This document shows positions 9,934 to 23,606 of a DNA stretch of 64,000 nucleotides, one piece after another. The notes below the pieces were generated by a model that was given only the letters and a program-made list of their open reading frames with translations, ran no database searches and had not been told where the DNA came from. Position 1 is the stretch's first letter. The number at the start of each line of letters is the position of its first letter. The stretch covers positions 1,616,483,711-1,616,547,710 of the forward strand of contig OY856409.1 of assembly GCA_963693085.1 (NCBI GenBank), read 5' to 3'. This DNA comes from Alisma plantago-aquatica (Eukaryota > Streptophyta > Magnoliopsida > Alismatales > Alismataceae). Made by a program: the position numbers and the translations under genes.

Positions 9934-10810
9934 ACTGTTGTTATCTCTGTTGTTTCTATACCAAAGACTGCTACTCAAGCTCTTAAACATCCTGCCTAGC
10001 GTCAGGCTATGGAAGCTGAAATGACTCCTCTTAGCGATCGTAAAACTTGGGATCTAGTTGATCGCCCTCAAGATTGCCCTACAGTTGGATGTCGTTGGAT
10101 ATTGATTGTTAAATATCAGTCTGATGGATCGATTGAATGGTTGAATGTGCGTCTAGTACCAAAAGGTTATACTCAAACCTATGGGGTAGACTATTTTAAA
10201 ACATTTACTTAACTTTGTACGAGTACTTATATTTGTTGATGTGAATAATGATTGGTTGTTTTTTCAACTTGAAGTTAAAAATGATTTTCTATATGGTGAC
10301 TTACATGAGGAAGTCTACATGGAGGCTGGAACAACCACTTGGATTTGTTACTCATGGGGAGTGTTCCAAAGTCCGCGGACTTAAGAAAGTGATTTATGGC
10401 CTAAAACAAATCCCACGAGCATGGTTTGATAAAATTGAGCCAGATTCTTCTTAAATTTGAATTTCGGCACTCACATTCTGATCACTCTATAGCGGTTCTA
10501 GACTTGTTATTTTTATTATATATGTGGATGATATAATTTCGTTGGGTAGCGACACAGATGGTAATCAAGCTACTAAAAGATATCTAGAACAACATTTTGT
10601 TACAAAAGATCTTAGCAAACTCAGATATATCTTTGGATTGAAGTTTCCAAATCTCCTTCTGGCATCTGTCTTTCATAGCGCAAATATGTTCTAGATTTTC
10701 TGAAGGAAACAGGCATGCTTGGTAGTAAACCTGCTAGCACCCTTCTGGATCCCAATACCAATTGGGATGATGAATCTTCTCCACCCTATCATGAAACCAT
10801 CAATACAAAA
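9934..10810 (+). pseudogene. Copia B reverse transcriptase remnant
   Basis: Resumes after the TRIM: QAMEAEMTPLSDRKTWDLVD, VGCRWILIVKYQSDGSIEWL and [14 protein letters not shown] in one frame (10009-10212), then decayed pieces including KVIYGLKQIPRAWFDKI (10409 on), YMWMI/VDDI (about 10525) and LLDPNTNWDDESSPPYHE (about 10740). It stops within the RT-RNase H connection, where copy C begins. Confidence 0.75.
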
Positions 10811-10829
10811 GATTGGTTGGTAAAATCAG

Positions 10830-12957
10830 ATGCCCTCTTTGATCCTCTAGAACCTTGTGTTGTTTCAAATCATCTATCTAGATGCAACTCTTTTTTCACT
10901 GCCTCCAAAATATTTTCAAAGCACTTGCTTGTTCGTAATCTTTGTCCATGTACAACTAAGTTGGATCCTCACTCCACAAAATGCATTTTTTTCAAATACT
11001 CTAGAATATGCAAAAGGGTATAAGTGTAATTATTACGTTGTTGAACAATGGTTTATCAGTGTTGATGTGGTCTTCTTTGAGAACTCTCCATAATCCTCTA
11101 AGGGAGGTTTCTCTTTTTGTCCACGAATGTTCTGGTTGCTACTTCTTTACATATTCTTATTGAAGCATCACTAATACAGTCATCGACTAAGCTGCTACTT
11201 GTTTATCAGCACAAAAACTAGGCAAATACTCCCTCTGTGGCTCCTCCTATAACCAATCATCCCTTCATAGCAAATCCAAGTAAACCTCAAGTAAATGTTG
11301 ATTCATCTAATTTGGATCTTCCCATTGGCCTATGAAAAGGAGTTGGGTTATGTACATCACATTCTATTAGTAACTACAGTTCCACTCGTAACCTTGACTC
11401 TAATTTTACCTCTGCACTGTTTGTTGTGTCTATTGCGAAACTATAGCTCAAGCTCTACACGATCATGTGTGGCTTCAGGCAATGGAAGTTGAAATGAGTG
11501 TCCTAACTGACCAGGGTACCTGGGCATTAGTTGGTCTTCCTACTCATTGCGCCAATTGGATATCGTTGTTTTTGTACTACTAAATATTAGCCAGATGGTA
11601 TGGTGAACAACTGAAAGCCCATCTTGTTGCAAAAGGCTACACAAAGACTTGTGTTGATTATTTTCATACTTTCTCTTTTGTTGCATGGTTAAATTTTATC
11701 CGTGTTCTTATCTATGTTGTTGTTAACTATGATTGGCCTTTGTATCAACTAGATGTGAAGAATGCCTTTTTATATGGCAACCTACAGGAGGAAGTCTAAT
11801 GGAGCAGACACCTGGATTCATTTCTCAAAGGAATGCATCATAGTTTGTAAACTCAAGAAGGCGATTTACGATTAGAAACAAAGCTTGAGGGCATGGTTTG
11901 ATAACATAAGCTAGATTTGTGTTCGGTTCAGCTTCAAGCGCTCCCACTCTAACCATTACCATTTTGTCTTCTGAAAAGATTGCTCCAGGGATTGTCATCG
12001 TAATTGTGAATGTAGATGACATTATACTATCTGGAAGTGATTATGACGGGATACAGGCCACTGTGAATATCTGGGGAAACATTTGATTATCAAAGATCTT
12101 GGCAAGCTTCAATACTTTATAGGGATTGAAGTATCCCATTCTTCCTCTGGCATCTGTTTATCTCAGCACATGTATGTTCTTGATCTCTTACAGTTTCTGG
12201 TAAGATAGGAACCAAGCCAATAAGTATCCATCTTGATCCCAAGACAAGTTGGGATGCTGACTCCTCTCCTACCTATCCCGACAACAAGCAGCACAGAAAG
12301 TTAGTTAGAAAACTGATATACTTGACTATGACCAGGGCTGATATTATTTTTGTGGTTGGACTTGTGTAAGTATTTGGACAAAACGTGATAGTGTCACTGG
12401 GAAGAAGTATATCATATCCACAAATATATAAAAAGCTCTCCAAGGAAAGGACTTCCCTACAAAAGACGTGGGCATTGTAAGGCCACTGGATATTTTGATT
12501 TTGATTAGAAGGCAGTACATCTGACCAGAAGTTAACCTCCACATATTGCACCTTTTTTGAGTAAATCTAGTAACGTGGAGTAAGAAGTAGATTGTTGTAG
12601 CACGATCAAGTACAGAGCTAAGTATAGAACAATGGCTCATACTACTTGTGATCTGATGTGGGTCCAAAGTCTTCTAAAAGAATTTGATATTTTTGATGAT
12701 GGGTCGATTCCTTCTTTTGTGACAACAAGGCATCCATCTTTGTTGCTAACAATCCTACTTTTCATGAGCGTACCAAACATATTGAGGTGGATTGTCATTT
12801 TGTGAGAGAGGCAATTGTGTCAAGACATGTATCTCTTCTCCCTCCATCAGGACTGAAGACCAGCTAGTTGATATTTACACAAAGTCACTTCAAAGTCCAG
12901 ATTTACCGTTATGGTGGACAAGCTTGGCATGATCGACATCTATGCTCCAGCTCAAGG
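10830..12957 (+). pseudogene. Copia C integrase tail-RT-RNase H remnant
   Basis: Begins with the integrase C-terminal region (about 10870-11090: RNLCPCTTKLDPHSTKCIF, KGYKCNYYVVEQW, SVDVVFFENSP), so an integrase-to-RT segment is repeated relative to copy B. RT follows from about 11490 ([17 protein letters not shown] at 11755, IVNVDDIILSG at about 11997 with Tyr of YVDD changed to Asn), then RNase H (SSSTELSIEQWLI-like at 12600; [17 protein letters not shown] at 12765-12810) and a clear C-terminus ([12 protein letters not shown], 12917-12952) before a polypurine tract. There are many frame breaks. Confidence 0.75.
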
Positions 12958-12962
12958 GGGTG

Positions 12963-13117
12963 TGTTAACATATATTTATGCTTTGTGTTATTTGTTAGTT
13001 TCTTTTTTGTTTAGTCCCATATTGGTTATCTCTGTTATTAACCTCTCTCTTTTATCCTACACAAAGAGAGGTACTGTATTTGTTTTAGATCATCCAATAA
13101 TAAAATATTCATTGACA
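12963..13117 (+). repeat. 3' LTR of copia C
   Basis: 155 bp, TGTTAACATATATTTATGC...ATTCATTGACA, right after the polypurine tract CAAGGGGGTG. Homologous to the LTR at 5573 and to the 153-bp LTRs at 27995 and 32706. Confidence 0.8.
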
Positions 13118-13756
13118 GGGACATGTTTATACTCCTTCAAATGCCCCAAAGATTCTTCAAAAGACCCAAAAATCAGACTCTAACAGGGCTGTGTTGTGTC
13201 TGCTGCAGTGTTCGACAGCTACAGTAGAGGAGAAGAATCGTTGTTGCACCCTCTTCGAAGCTCTGATGTGTGTGACCTTCTAGGGCAGCAGAGATGCAGG
13301 CGACCCTAACTATCCAAAGCCCAAGAGAGAGTGGGGGCTTGACACTCTTTTGGTCAGTTAAAGAGGGTTCATCTAGCAGGACGTTGACTTTGAAAAACCC
13401 AAGGGACAGTGATCTCCCTGTTGAGCCGACCGTCTCTCTCACCCCACTAGGAGACCATTAGGGTCTAGGAGGGAGAAAAACATGTGACAAGGGTCAAAAC
13501 CCCTTTAGAAGACGAGAGTAACTCCCCTACCGTCGTTGCTTCTACAGTATGCATACAGTGGCATTACGTCAAAACCAAGACCATAGCCTCCCTATGTTGG
13601 AGGATTTTCCTTATGGTTTTGCATTGCCTCCCTTCGCTCTGATACCATGTGACAAGTAATGTGAGGGGAGACAACCTGATCTCATGGTCTGTTTCACGTA
13701 TCACATATATAAGAAGAATACATTACATATTTACAAATAGATCCCTGACCTTAACA
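13118..13756 (-). mobile_element. 5' LTR, primer site and leader of a minus-strand copia (truncated)
   Basis: On the minus strand an LTR of about 109 bp (13756..13648, TGTTAAGGTC...CTTGTCACA) is followed by TGGTATCAGAGC (13647..13636), the initiator-Met primer site, and then leader-like DNA to 13118 with no gene. The body of the element is absent; copia C abuts it. It lies about 210 bp beyond exon 5. Confidence 0.7.
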
Positions 13757-13967
13757 CATAAGACCCTGGCATCCACATATAAGTCCCTACATACTAACAA
13801 TATAAATATTTAACGTAATACTAGCATCAACAAGAAGTTATCTAGGAATTGTATCGCAATACATGCAGTAAGAACAGAATCTTGAAATCAGCACTGCAGG
13901 TGAGAAGATGATATGCTACATGACTGAAATGAACAAGATCATTGCGGAATGTGATTTGATATCTCAC
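13757..13967 (-). other. Start of the intron after exon 5
   Basis: Begins GTGAGATATC. It contains CACCTGCAG, which could be an acceptor, but what follows is not in the family pattern and stops after about 20 codons. I see no exon. Confidence 0.5.
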
Positions 13968-14054
13968 CGTTGACATCTGCTGGACGAATGTTATGCAAAT
14001 CAGTCAAGGATGGATGATTTAACAATCCATATGATCGAGGCCACAAATGTTCTC
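13968..14054 (-). CDS. Nuclease gene exon 5 (His-Me finger motif)
   Basis: 87 bp, acceptor CTATTTGCAG before GAGAACATTTG, donor GTCAACG before GTGAGA. In the phase left by exon 4 it is open throughout and encodes [15 protein letters not shown] then [13 protein letters not shown], holding the EH and DLHN residues expected of the nuclease active site. No next exon is seen between 13967 and the copia LTR at 13756. Confidence 0.82.
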
Positions 14055-17000
14055 CTGCAAATAGAAGTAAATAGTTACCGCAGACCTATACTGAAATGGA
14101 GTGCAGGCCAATAAACATATGCGTTGCTTTCAATTATTATCAGTTGTCAATTTCTGGAATTACTGATGACAGCATAATGATGTAATAAGGTCTGAAGAAT
14201 GAACGCAATGTCTAAATATAGTGCAGAACCTGTGGTCAGAGGGCGGAGGCAGATAAAACAAAGCAAGGACAATGCATATTACATAAACAAAATTGACGAC
14301 TAAACCAAACAAGGATGTGGGTTAACCCCATTTGTCTTGAATAAAAAGATGTAGAAATAAGTCACAGGTTCAATGAAGCCTGAGATTTAGGCCTCAGATC
14401 ATTAGGATAAAGGTTTCATGTTTAGTACTGAAATTTTAAAATTAAGTAACAGATATGAGGTGTATCATTTTCACACCCTCTAAAGAAGGAGATAGGTGGA
14501 CAATGATTTGGCAAGCCAGTCATATTCATACAGTTATCAAATACTTTGGACTATAGGGCTGTTAAAAGCTATAACAAACCATCACTATGAATTATGTTTT
14601 TCAGGTATGCTGTATGCTTGATGTTGCAATTCCATTTCTTAGTTTCTCAAATTTTTGTGGCGGGTGTGTTCATTTTCTGTTATTCATGTCATTAGTCATA
14701 ATGGGGCTTTCTAGCTCGGTCTAAGCCTTTGAATCAGGTATCCATGTCAGAGACTAAGTTAGCAACTATTAGGCTATAATCACAATATATAAGATAATGT
14801 TGCATGTAGTAGAACTCTCTCGCATAGTATAGAAACCCCAACTACCATATTGACCATTAAAAATATTTCTAGAAGACTAATATCCAGGGGGAAGGGGGCG
14901 TAACCAAGGCTGTTCAGGGAGTTGTTATGAAGGAATTTCCTAACATTGTTGACACGTTGAAGCCCCCCCTCCATATTTTGTGAAAGACTGATAAATAACA
15001 AAACATTCCACTGCCTAGTCTCTCCTTGGGACTGTTATGAAGGAATTTCTGTTGAAAGCTGAAAGTTATGTCATTAGATTTCAATCTTTATTTTTTTTTT
15101 CATCAATTATGTGTTTTACAGAGAGAAAATTTTCTTGTTTACGGTAATCAGACATTAACAAGAATGTATTAGGTTGTCTTAGACATGTTTTGGACACTAT
15201 TTTGCAGATTAACCATCAACTATGTATATGTGTATATAAATCATAAAAAGAATGTATATAAAGGATAAATACTCATGGTAATAATACGTATATGTATATA
15301 CAAAACATTTTAAGGTTACGGGTGCCCGGCCTTGGTGCCTGAGTGGCCCTATCTCCTTTACAAGTACCTACCACAGCTAAAAAGAAGGCCCCAAATACAC
15401 TTCACTACTTCAAACCATTAAGTTCTCAATAAGCTGGATTGTTGAGGGAAAACCTGCAATTTTCATCTGAGCTTGATCACAGAGACTGCAAATGGAGCAA
15501 GAACCATGTTTTCCAATAGCTTTTTTTTAGATTTCAGAATGAGACAAGGATATCTTATGGGTGTAGAAGGTGCATTTGGTCTGATGACTGATTCCTGAAA
15601 GCCCTACTTTGTAGCCAGCTTGTGGAAAGAGATGGGAACAATCAAATATTCCCGATTCTGTGAGCAGTTGCAGAGCCCAAAACACAATTTCTGGTCTAGG
15701 TTAGGACTGCATCGGCCCAAAAGAAGACTGGATCAAAACCAATTGATCAGAAATTTGGGACTCATAAACTGATCCGAATATGAATCGGTCCAACGCAAAC
15801 CATACCAGAAATTATTCTGGTTTCCATTCAGCTCTGGTATGGATCCTAATCTCATCAACATGTAAAGATTACATACCTCAAATCATCATCATCTAAGCCT
15901 CAGTCCCAACTATGTTGGGGTCGGCTACATGGATCCTTTGTTTCCATTCAGCTCTATCATGGGTCATATTCTGGTCCAGATGTAGAGATTCAAAATCTCT
16001 CTTAATAAGCTCTTCTCATTTTAATTTAGGCCTTCCTCTTCTATTAATTGTGCTTAACTCAATAGCATTGCATCGTATAGACGCATTAGTCAGTCTGTGT
16101 TGCAATTATCTACCTAGTTACATATAATTCTATCAGTGTACCCAATTATCCACCCAAGAACAGCTGCCATGTGTGATTCGCGATGGTAAGATAATGATAT
16201 GGAACAACTCATCCCCCATATCACCATATAATCATAAAACTTATCTTTATTGCAATATTTAATTTGACAGTTAGTTATGCGCCTACTTAAATATATACCA
16301 TGTTTCAGTATCAGTGGCGGCGCGAGGGGGGGCAAGCAGGGGCAGTGCCTCCCCCCTTCAATTTTGGAATTTTTTGAGCATATATATTATGTATATTTAC
16401 ATGGTATCAAAGTTAATATTTATTTTTATGTGTTATCTCCTTCACACCCTAATTAAACTATTTTCAAAGTATGTAAACTCTCTTTCATAAATAATATCAT
16501 TACTAATACGATTTTAAGTAAAGAATCACAAATAAAAATACATCAAAATAGCGTAAATTTTAAAAAAAAATCCATGACGTTTCTTTATTTTACAAATATA
16601 TATCTCAATGTTCCAGAACAAATTGTTTTTATTAAACATATTAACAATTTTATCAAAAACACATACATTAATGTCAACTTGCTAACTATTAATTTACACT
16701 TATTTTTATAGTGATTAAATAAAAAACCGATATCTATAATTAATTTTATACTTTATTACATGTCAAATATTTGTATATCATATATAAATAATTAATATAT
16801 AACAAATATTGCAAGTATAGTTGTATGGGTAATGAGGAAAAAAAAGATATATATTATTAATTATATACTTTTTGAAATACCAAATAAGTTATTCAATATA
16901 TAAACAATTAAGTGTGTAACTTTATAGAAAGTACATAGATAATGAAGATAAAGAAAATCAACATCTATATTTAATGGTATACTCTTTTAGATATCAAATA

Positions 17001-20000
17001 TTATTTATATTACGTATAAATAATTAAATGTATAACAAATGTAGCAAGTACATAGTTCTATGGGTGTATATTTTACTTGTACAAATGGTGTATACTGATT
17101 ATTTTCTATTATAGCTGTAATGCATGCTAGTAAAGGTAAAATCAAGTGAAATATGATAATTTCTTAGTAGTACATGGTGTCACAATAAATTAGGTAATAA
17201 TTTTTAATAAAATATGTGTATTGTTTTGAAATTTTGTACATCTATAAATATTTGTTATAATAATGCAATACCATGTATCGTTATGAAAGAACCCCTAAAA
17301 TTATACTTCTATTCACAATTTATGCAAATATTGTTTCTCTAAATCATAAATATTATTTCATCTTAATGTTAACGATAATGAATTTTGGTATTTTCTTAGT
17401 TTCCAATGCAACATAGAATAGAAATAGCTATATTTGGAAGTTAGTGAACGATAAATTGTCATAACATCTATTATTTTATTAGGTAAAATAATGAATAAGT
17501 TTAACTCAATCATAAGTATCTTTATTTAACTTTAAACTACTATAGATTAGATTTCTTGATTTACATATAATAATGGTAATTGCCACACAGTGCTACTTAT
17601 ATATTCATTTCTTAACCTTATGTTACTTTTTACTTGCTTGCTTGTCAAATTTATCACGTAGGAAATTACTTGTGTGATCTTGAAAAATAAACAATAATCC
17701 TCACAATCAATATTGAACATTAAATTTATGTGGTTTTTCCAATACAGAGAATTGATTTAAAGGAATAGTTGGTCTTATAAAAAAAAATCGATCTTTCAAT
17801 GCTAGTGGTTGCCATTGTCAAACTCATCTTAAATGTAAAAAGAAATCCTAAATATAGGTAGAATGTTATAATGTACATAGTCCTCCACAATAGTACATAT
17901 ACATAGAAGATTATTTTAATCAGATCTAAAATTAGGTACTCCACAAAGTGGTGAGTTATGTCTCCAACCTCGTTTTTTATTTATGTAAGACTTTTTTATT
18001 TTTCTCTCTATCCAAGTAAATAGGTCAATAACATTCTTTGAAATATGTCGACACTCCATTTGCCTCATGGTGATTATTAAATCTTATTTGATTCTGATGT
18101 AAAACAAAAATAATATCAATATCACATAAATACTTAACATTATTTTTACAAGTATCCCCCCTTCATCATGGAGCTGGCTCCGCCACTGTTCAGTATGACT
18201 CAACGTCATCATCGTAATATGTTTTGAGTTAGACTAGCTGTCATGGTCATGGCATAGGTATGTTTAAACATGAGCAAATAGCTTCAATCTGCAGTAAACA
18301 AATGGGACACTATTTTAAATGATTCTCTCTTACTAGGTTGAACAATGAAAAGTAACAAATTGAGGAATATGAAGGCTTGTTTCCAGAGTTTATAGCGATT
18401 TGTTTTAGATTATCTCGTAAATGCTCCCACGCTCTTACTCCATTGTGGTCGTGTTATAACATGCTTAAACCTTCCTTTTCATATTATCAATGATCCTATA
18501 TCAAATACAAGAATACATTAAGTCTAACTGGTAAGAACTTGTTCACTTTGATCATTAGTTTATATGACGCTATTAAATATAGCCAATTCATACATATAAG
18601 CTAGTGAACAAACAATACCATAACCAGTCTATAACAGTTTTCCTCGAGTTTAAATCAGAGAAAATTGATCAAATTATACTCCGGTCCAGACCAACTGGTA
18701 TAGACCAGTTTTTGCCAGGTTTAGACGAGACTAAAAACTAGACCGAAATTATACCAGTCTAGGACGAGAAAGAATAGTTGGTTCAGACTGGTGTACAGAT
18801 CTAGAGGTACATTCACTGTCTTAGTCTTTGGTCATAAAAAAGGTTAAAGTAGATCTATATAGTAGTTGGCATAAGGTCTGCTTGTTGTGAAAAAAGAGAA
18901 ATTTGAGCATAGAAATTGTATTTGGCATATTCACTAGAATATGGAAGTACACAAACAGGATGTCCAAAATGCTAACTTTGGAGGATTTTGAAGTCAAACT
19001 TGAGTTTGCCCATACAGAATCATTAAAAAACATGTTTAGTTGTACACTTGTACATGCTGCATCTATTGGGACAAGGACTAGACTTTTGCAGGGTCAGTTG
19101 TAAAACTTATTCAGTGAATGTAGTTAATAACAACAGCAATGAATGTTTTAGTAACTACATCACCGAGCCCAAATGCATCCAATAATCACTGTGGGAGCAG
19201 AGAAGATCTGCCATGATGGTGAGGATGGACGAAGAGCATAGTAACAAAAAATCGCCGAACTATTCGAAAAAGCTGCAAATATTTGCGAATTTTTATAGCC
19301 CCGTACGTCAGAAAAAATGGAGGATTGCTGATTTTTTGTGATTTTTCCGCTTTTTCGTGGTTTTTTCATTTTTTCCCCCGAATTTTTGGGCTGCGTTCGC
19401 GTAGTCTGATTGGCAATTGGACCGGTTAGTGCCTATGGCCCAGTAGCGCAACAACGGTTGCTAACACTCCCCCCCCCCCCCGACAATCACCCAGTCACCC
19501 CGAGTCCCCCCCACCCCCCGACTTTGACCTAGCTTCTGTTCCACTCTGGTTCTTCCCACACACAACATGACGACAATGGCTCCTTAAGTGTAGCTCATTG
19601 GCTGCTGCTGGAGCTTCAAGGCAGAGCTTAAGAGGGTTGCAGAGGAGGTGCCAAAGCACCTGCTTGCGGCGACGACAAGGGACTTCTAAACGCGGCTTCT
19701 CCAATCCACGACAGTCGCTCGTGGCACTATTGGCGGCGGCGGCTACAAATTATTTTCGCAATGCGTTCAGGTGCATTCTCTTCTCATCTTCCTTTCATTT
19801 TCACTGTAATACTCCCCCTTCCCTTTCCTTCCTCATCTTCCTCTACTCCCCTTCACAGCCGATTCCCCCCAACTGTGACTGATTTGCTTGTACTCCGAGA
19901 ACGACACCACTCCCTTTCCTTCCTTATTCGCTTCCCTTACTCCCCTTCAAGGTTCCTCCCTAATGCTACTATTTGGCTGCCATACATTGCTTCCCTTGTC

Positions 20001-23000
20001 CCCCTGCCTTGTTCTAATCTCCCCCCCTTGCTTTTTCTTCTGTCAAATTCTCCCCCTGCCTTGTTCTAATCCCTCCGTCCCCTACATCTCCAACTTCTTC
20101 TAATCACTCCCGCCCCTAAAGCTCCCTCTTCTGCCTGTTCCTTTGTTCCCCTTCTCCCTTGCTTTTCCTCCCCCAAGCCCACCACCTGCTGTCAATTTCT
20201 CCCCCTCTTGTTTTGCTTCCCCTGATGCTCCCATTATTTGTTTCTTCCCCTTCTCATCTCCATCTTGCCCTCTTGTTTAATCCTCCCTCCCCTCTTCTTC
20301 CATTTCTTCTCTTCTCCCCTATTGCTGCCTCAATTTCATAAGCCTACCCATTCCATCCCTTCCTCTATCCTCCCTACTTGTCTACTCTCTCCCACTGTCT
20401 CTTTTCCTTTATTTGTAATAGTTATAAATTGTTGATGGCCGATCTCTCCTCCCTCTTTCTATATTCTAATTAACAGAGATTTGAGCATCTGAACTCTCAA
20501 GATCCCAGTCCGATCTTCTCCTACATCTCCAAGACGCCAACTGCTGCTTGTATATTAACAGGTACTAATTCTAGTGTTTGTAATTGTAATATTGAAATTA
20601 TCTTGTTCACTTGTTTGTTTATTTATTTGTTTGCTTTTGTGATATGTATTTGCATTTGCATTTGTTATCAGTTGCTCATATTGAGTTATATATGTTTTTT
20701 AGTGAAATTAGGAGAACAATGCCTAAAACAAAAGATCCACTTTGGGGGCATGTTGAAACAGTAGATAACAAATTCAAATGCAAGTTTTGTCATGAATCTT
20801 TCACCAATTCCACTACATGGTCTAGATTCCATTTGGCAAGAGTAACTTGCAAGGACAATAAGCCATGTCCAGCAGTTTACTTATGCAGTTAGGGACATGG
20901 CAGTCAAGTCTATAGGTGAATTTCAGGCTAAAGCCACTAGAAAAAGGTAAAAGTTTACAGATTTTTTCTCCAGTGGCAGTATGTCCAGCTCTAACTCAGT
21001 TGTATGTCCTGCTCAATCTAGTAACACTAGTGTGATTGATCTAGATAAATATGTCGTTCATGTCCCTAGCCAAAAAAATTCTTCATTCACTTACAAAGAA
21101 AGAAGAGAAACAGATTGTTGACAGGCTATTATGAAAATGTATAGTAGCAAACAACCTTCCTTTCCATATCTTGCGAACTCCTGAATTTCGTGAAGCCGTG
21201 TTGGCTATTGGACAAGCTGGGTCAGGTTATCAAGTTACTTAGTAGTGAATGGTGGGGACGACACTGTTGGCAAACCTGAAAGTAGATGTGGATGGATATC
21301 TCAAAACCATGAGGGCCAGTTGGGAATTCTCTGGACGCACACTTATGAGTGATGGTTGGCAAAACGGACGAGCACGTCCTCATATTAATTTTTTGGTTGC
21401 ATGCCCAAAGGGGCGTGGTTCCACAAGTCTATGTGTGTTGTTGGCCATATCAAAGATGGTTCATTTTTGTTTGACTTTATTTCTAAAATGCATTAAGAAA
21501 ATAGGTCCCAAAAACGTGATACAATTCATTCTTGGCAATGCATCTAACTATGATGTCACAGGTAAATTGATTGAGAACAAATATCCTCACATTGTCAAGG
21601 CCAATTGTGTTACTCATTGTATAAATCTAATGTTCAAAGATATTAATGAGCTTGAACATGTCAAACCAACAATTGCAAATGCTAGACTTATTGCAAAATT
21701 TATGTATGGGTATCAGCATGTTTTTACATTTGATGAGGAAGCACACAAATGGTGAGTTGAAAAGGCCAGGGGCAACCCGGTTTGCAACTAACTTTCTGTG
21801 TTAATTCTCTATTTGATCTCAAGAGCAGTCCTTGAGATTTATGATTGTTTCTACTAAGTGGAGAGAACTCCCTCAATCTAAAAGTGAGGAGGGTGTGCAG
21901 ATTTCAGAGATTATCCAGGGACATGAGTTTTGGGCTACATATAAATCGATTATCAGTGTCATTGAGCTAATTGTGAGAGTGTTGAGGCTAACTCATAGTG
22001 ATGAATCCACTACTGATTATATCTATGCGGCATTGGACAGAGCTAAGGAATGTATTAGAATAGTGTTCAATGGTGAAGCATATTTGTATACACCTTACTG
22101 GAAAGTTATAGATGAAAGGTGGACAGATAAGTTGCATAATCCAATTCATGCTGATGTTGCTTATCTAAAACCCAAATTGTATTATGAAAAAAAGAATCAG
22201 AATAGATTCAGAGATAAAGGAAGGGTTGAACACAGTATGCTGAGAATGCTTGATTTGTTTGAAAGGTCCAAGATTACATTTGAGCTTCATGATTACCATT
22301 CTATGGATACTGACATTTTCAACCAACTTGCTATTGATTCCCTTTCTCATACACATCCAAGTAAGAAATATTTCACTATTTGATTTCATTAGTGCTACTA
22401 ATGTACTATTTATATCTAATATACTTTTCTCTCAATAGCAGTTTGGTGGGATACATATGGTGGGGAGCTCCCTACTTCGTAGAAATTGGCTATCCGACTA
22501 CTCAGCCAACCATGTAGTGCTTGAGCATGTGAAAGAAACTGGAGTGCTTTTGATGCAGCCCACACTAAAAAAAAAAATCGGCTAGAAACTAAGAAATTGC
22601 ATGACATGGTCTATGTTTTTTTTTTGGTCGGCTAAAAATCCTGTTGCTATATTAAACAACATGGTCTATGTTAGAATGAATTTGCATCTAATTGAGATCA
22701 CTGCTGCAAAAGATGATTTTGATAATGATTTCACTTATGAATATGGAAGTTTTGAACAAGAGGAAGCTGGTGATGAAGAAGAGGCTGAAGTTGAAGACAA
22801 TGGAGTTATGAATGAGATTATAGAGGACTTCACTGCAGGCCTAGACTCATGATAGCTCCCTTTCATTCTTAAACTGGAAACTAATCTATTTTGGTATTGT
22901 AATGAATTGATTCACTCTTTTGCATCATTATGTGGTTTATATTATGTTGGATCTCTAGTATTTACAAACATTGATATTATGTGGTTGTTGTTGAAAATTC

Positions 23001-23084
23001 GGATGCAAGTTACTTCCTCAATTCCTCCACCTTTTAATTATAAATGGTTCTATTCTACAATCTACATGTATATATATGTGTATT

Positions 23085-23116
<32 letters not shown>

Positions 23117-23533
23117 GAGTCAGGCTAGAATACACTCGAGTGTATCCGGAGCGGAATACACTCAAGTAGTTTTTCATGATGCAATATTTTTTTTGAAAAT
23201 TTAGTCCGTTGATCTTCTTAAACATCTCGTGAACAACTCATACACAAAATTTGAGCACATTTGGATATGTATAGCTCATGTTATGAAGACCGCAAAAACT
23301 ATGCATTTCAAATTAGTTTCGTGCGTCGATTTTGTTGCCCTTGGATGAGTGACTTACACTCATCCAAATGGGCTCAAAATTTGTATGTAGCCTAGTTATA
23401 GTATGACGGTTAAGATCAACGGTTTATATTTTGAAAAAAATAGTCTTTTTTCAAAACAAAAAAATAGTCTTGATATGCAAACACACTTGAGTGTATTCGT
23501 GCGATCCGTACACTCGAGTGTATTCTAGCCTGA

Positions 23534-23606
<73 letters not shown>

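Noticed and set aside
9068..9938. ACTGT as a clean target duplication for the copia-LTR/TRIM array
   Set aside because: Three extra A bases separate the last LTR from the right ACTGT, so I treat it as suggestive only.
13757..13890. A sixth nuclease exon after CACCTGCAG
   Set aside because: The phase-correct reading does not match the expected VNSxRGN continuation and stops soon.
19598..20435. Several Pro/Ser/Leu-rich frames
   Set aside because: C/T-rich 5' region of the hAT element at 19237-23747; no domain.
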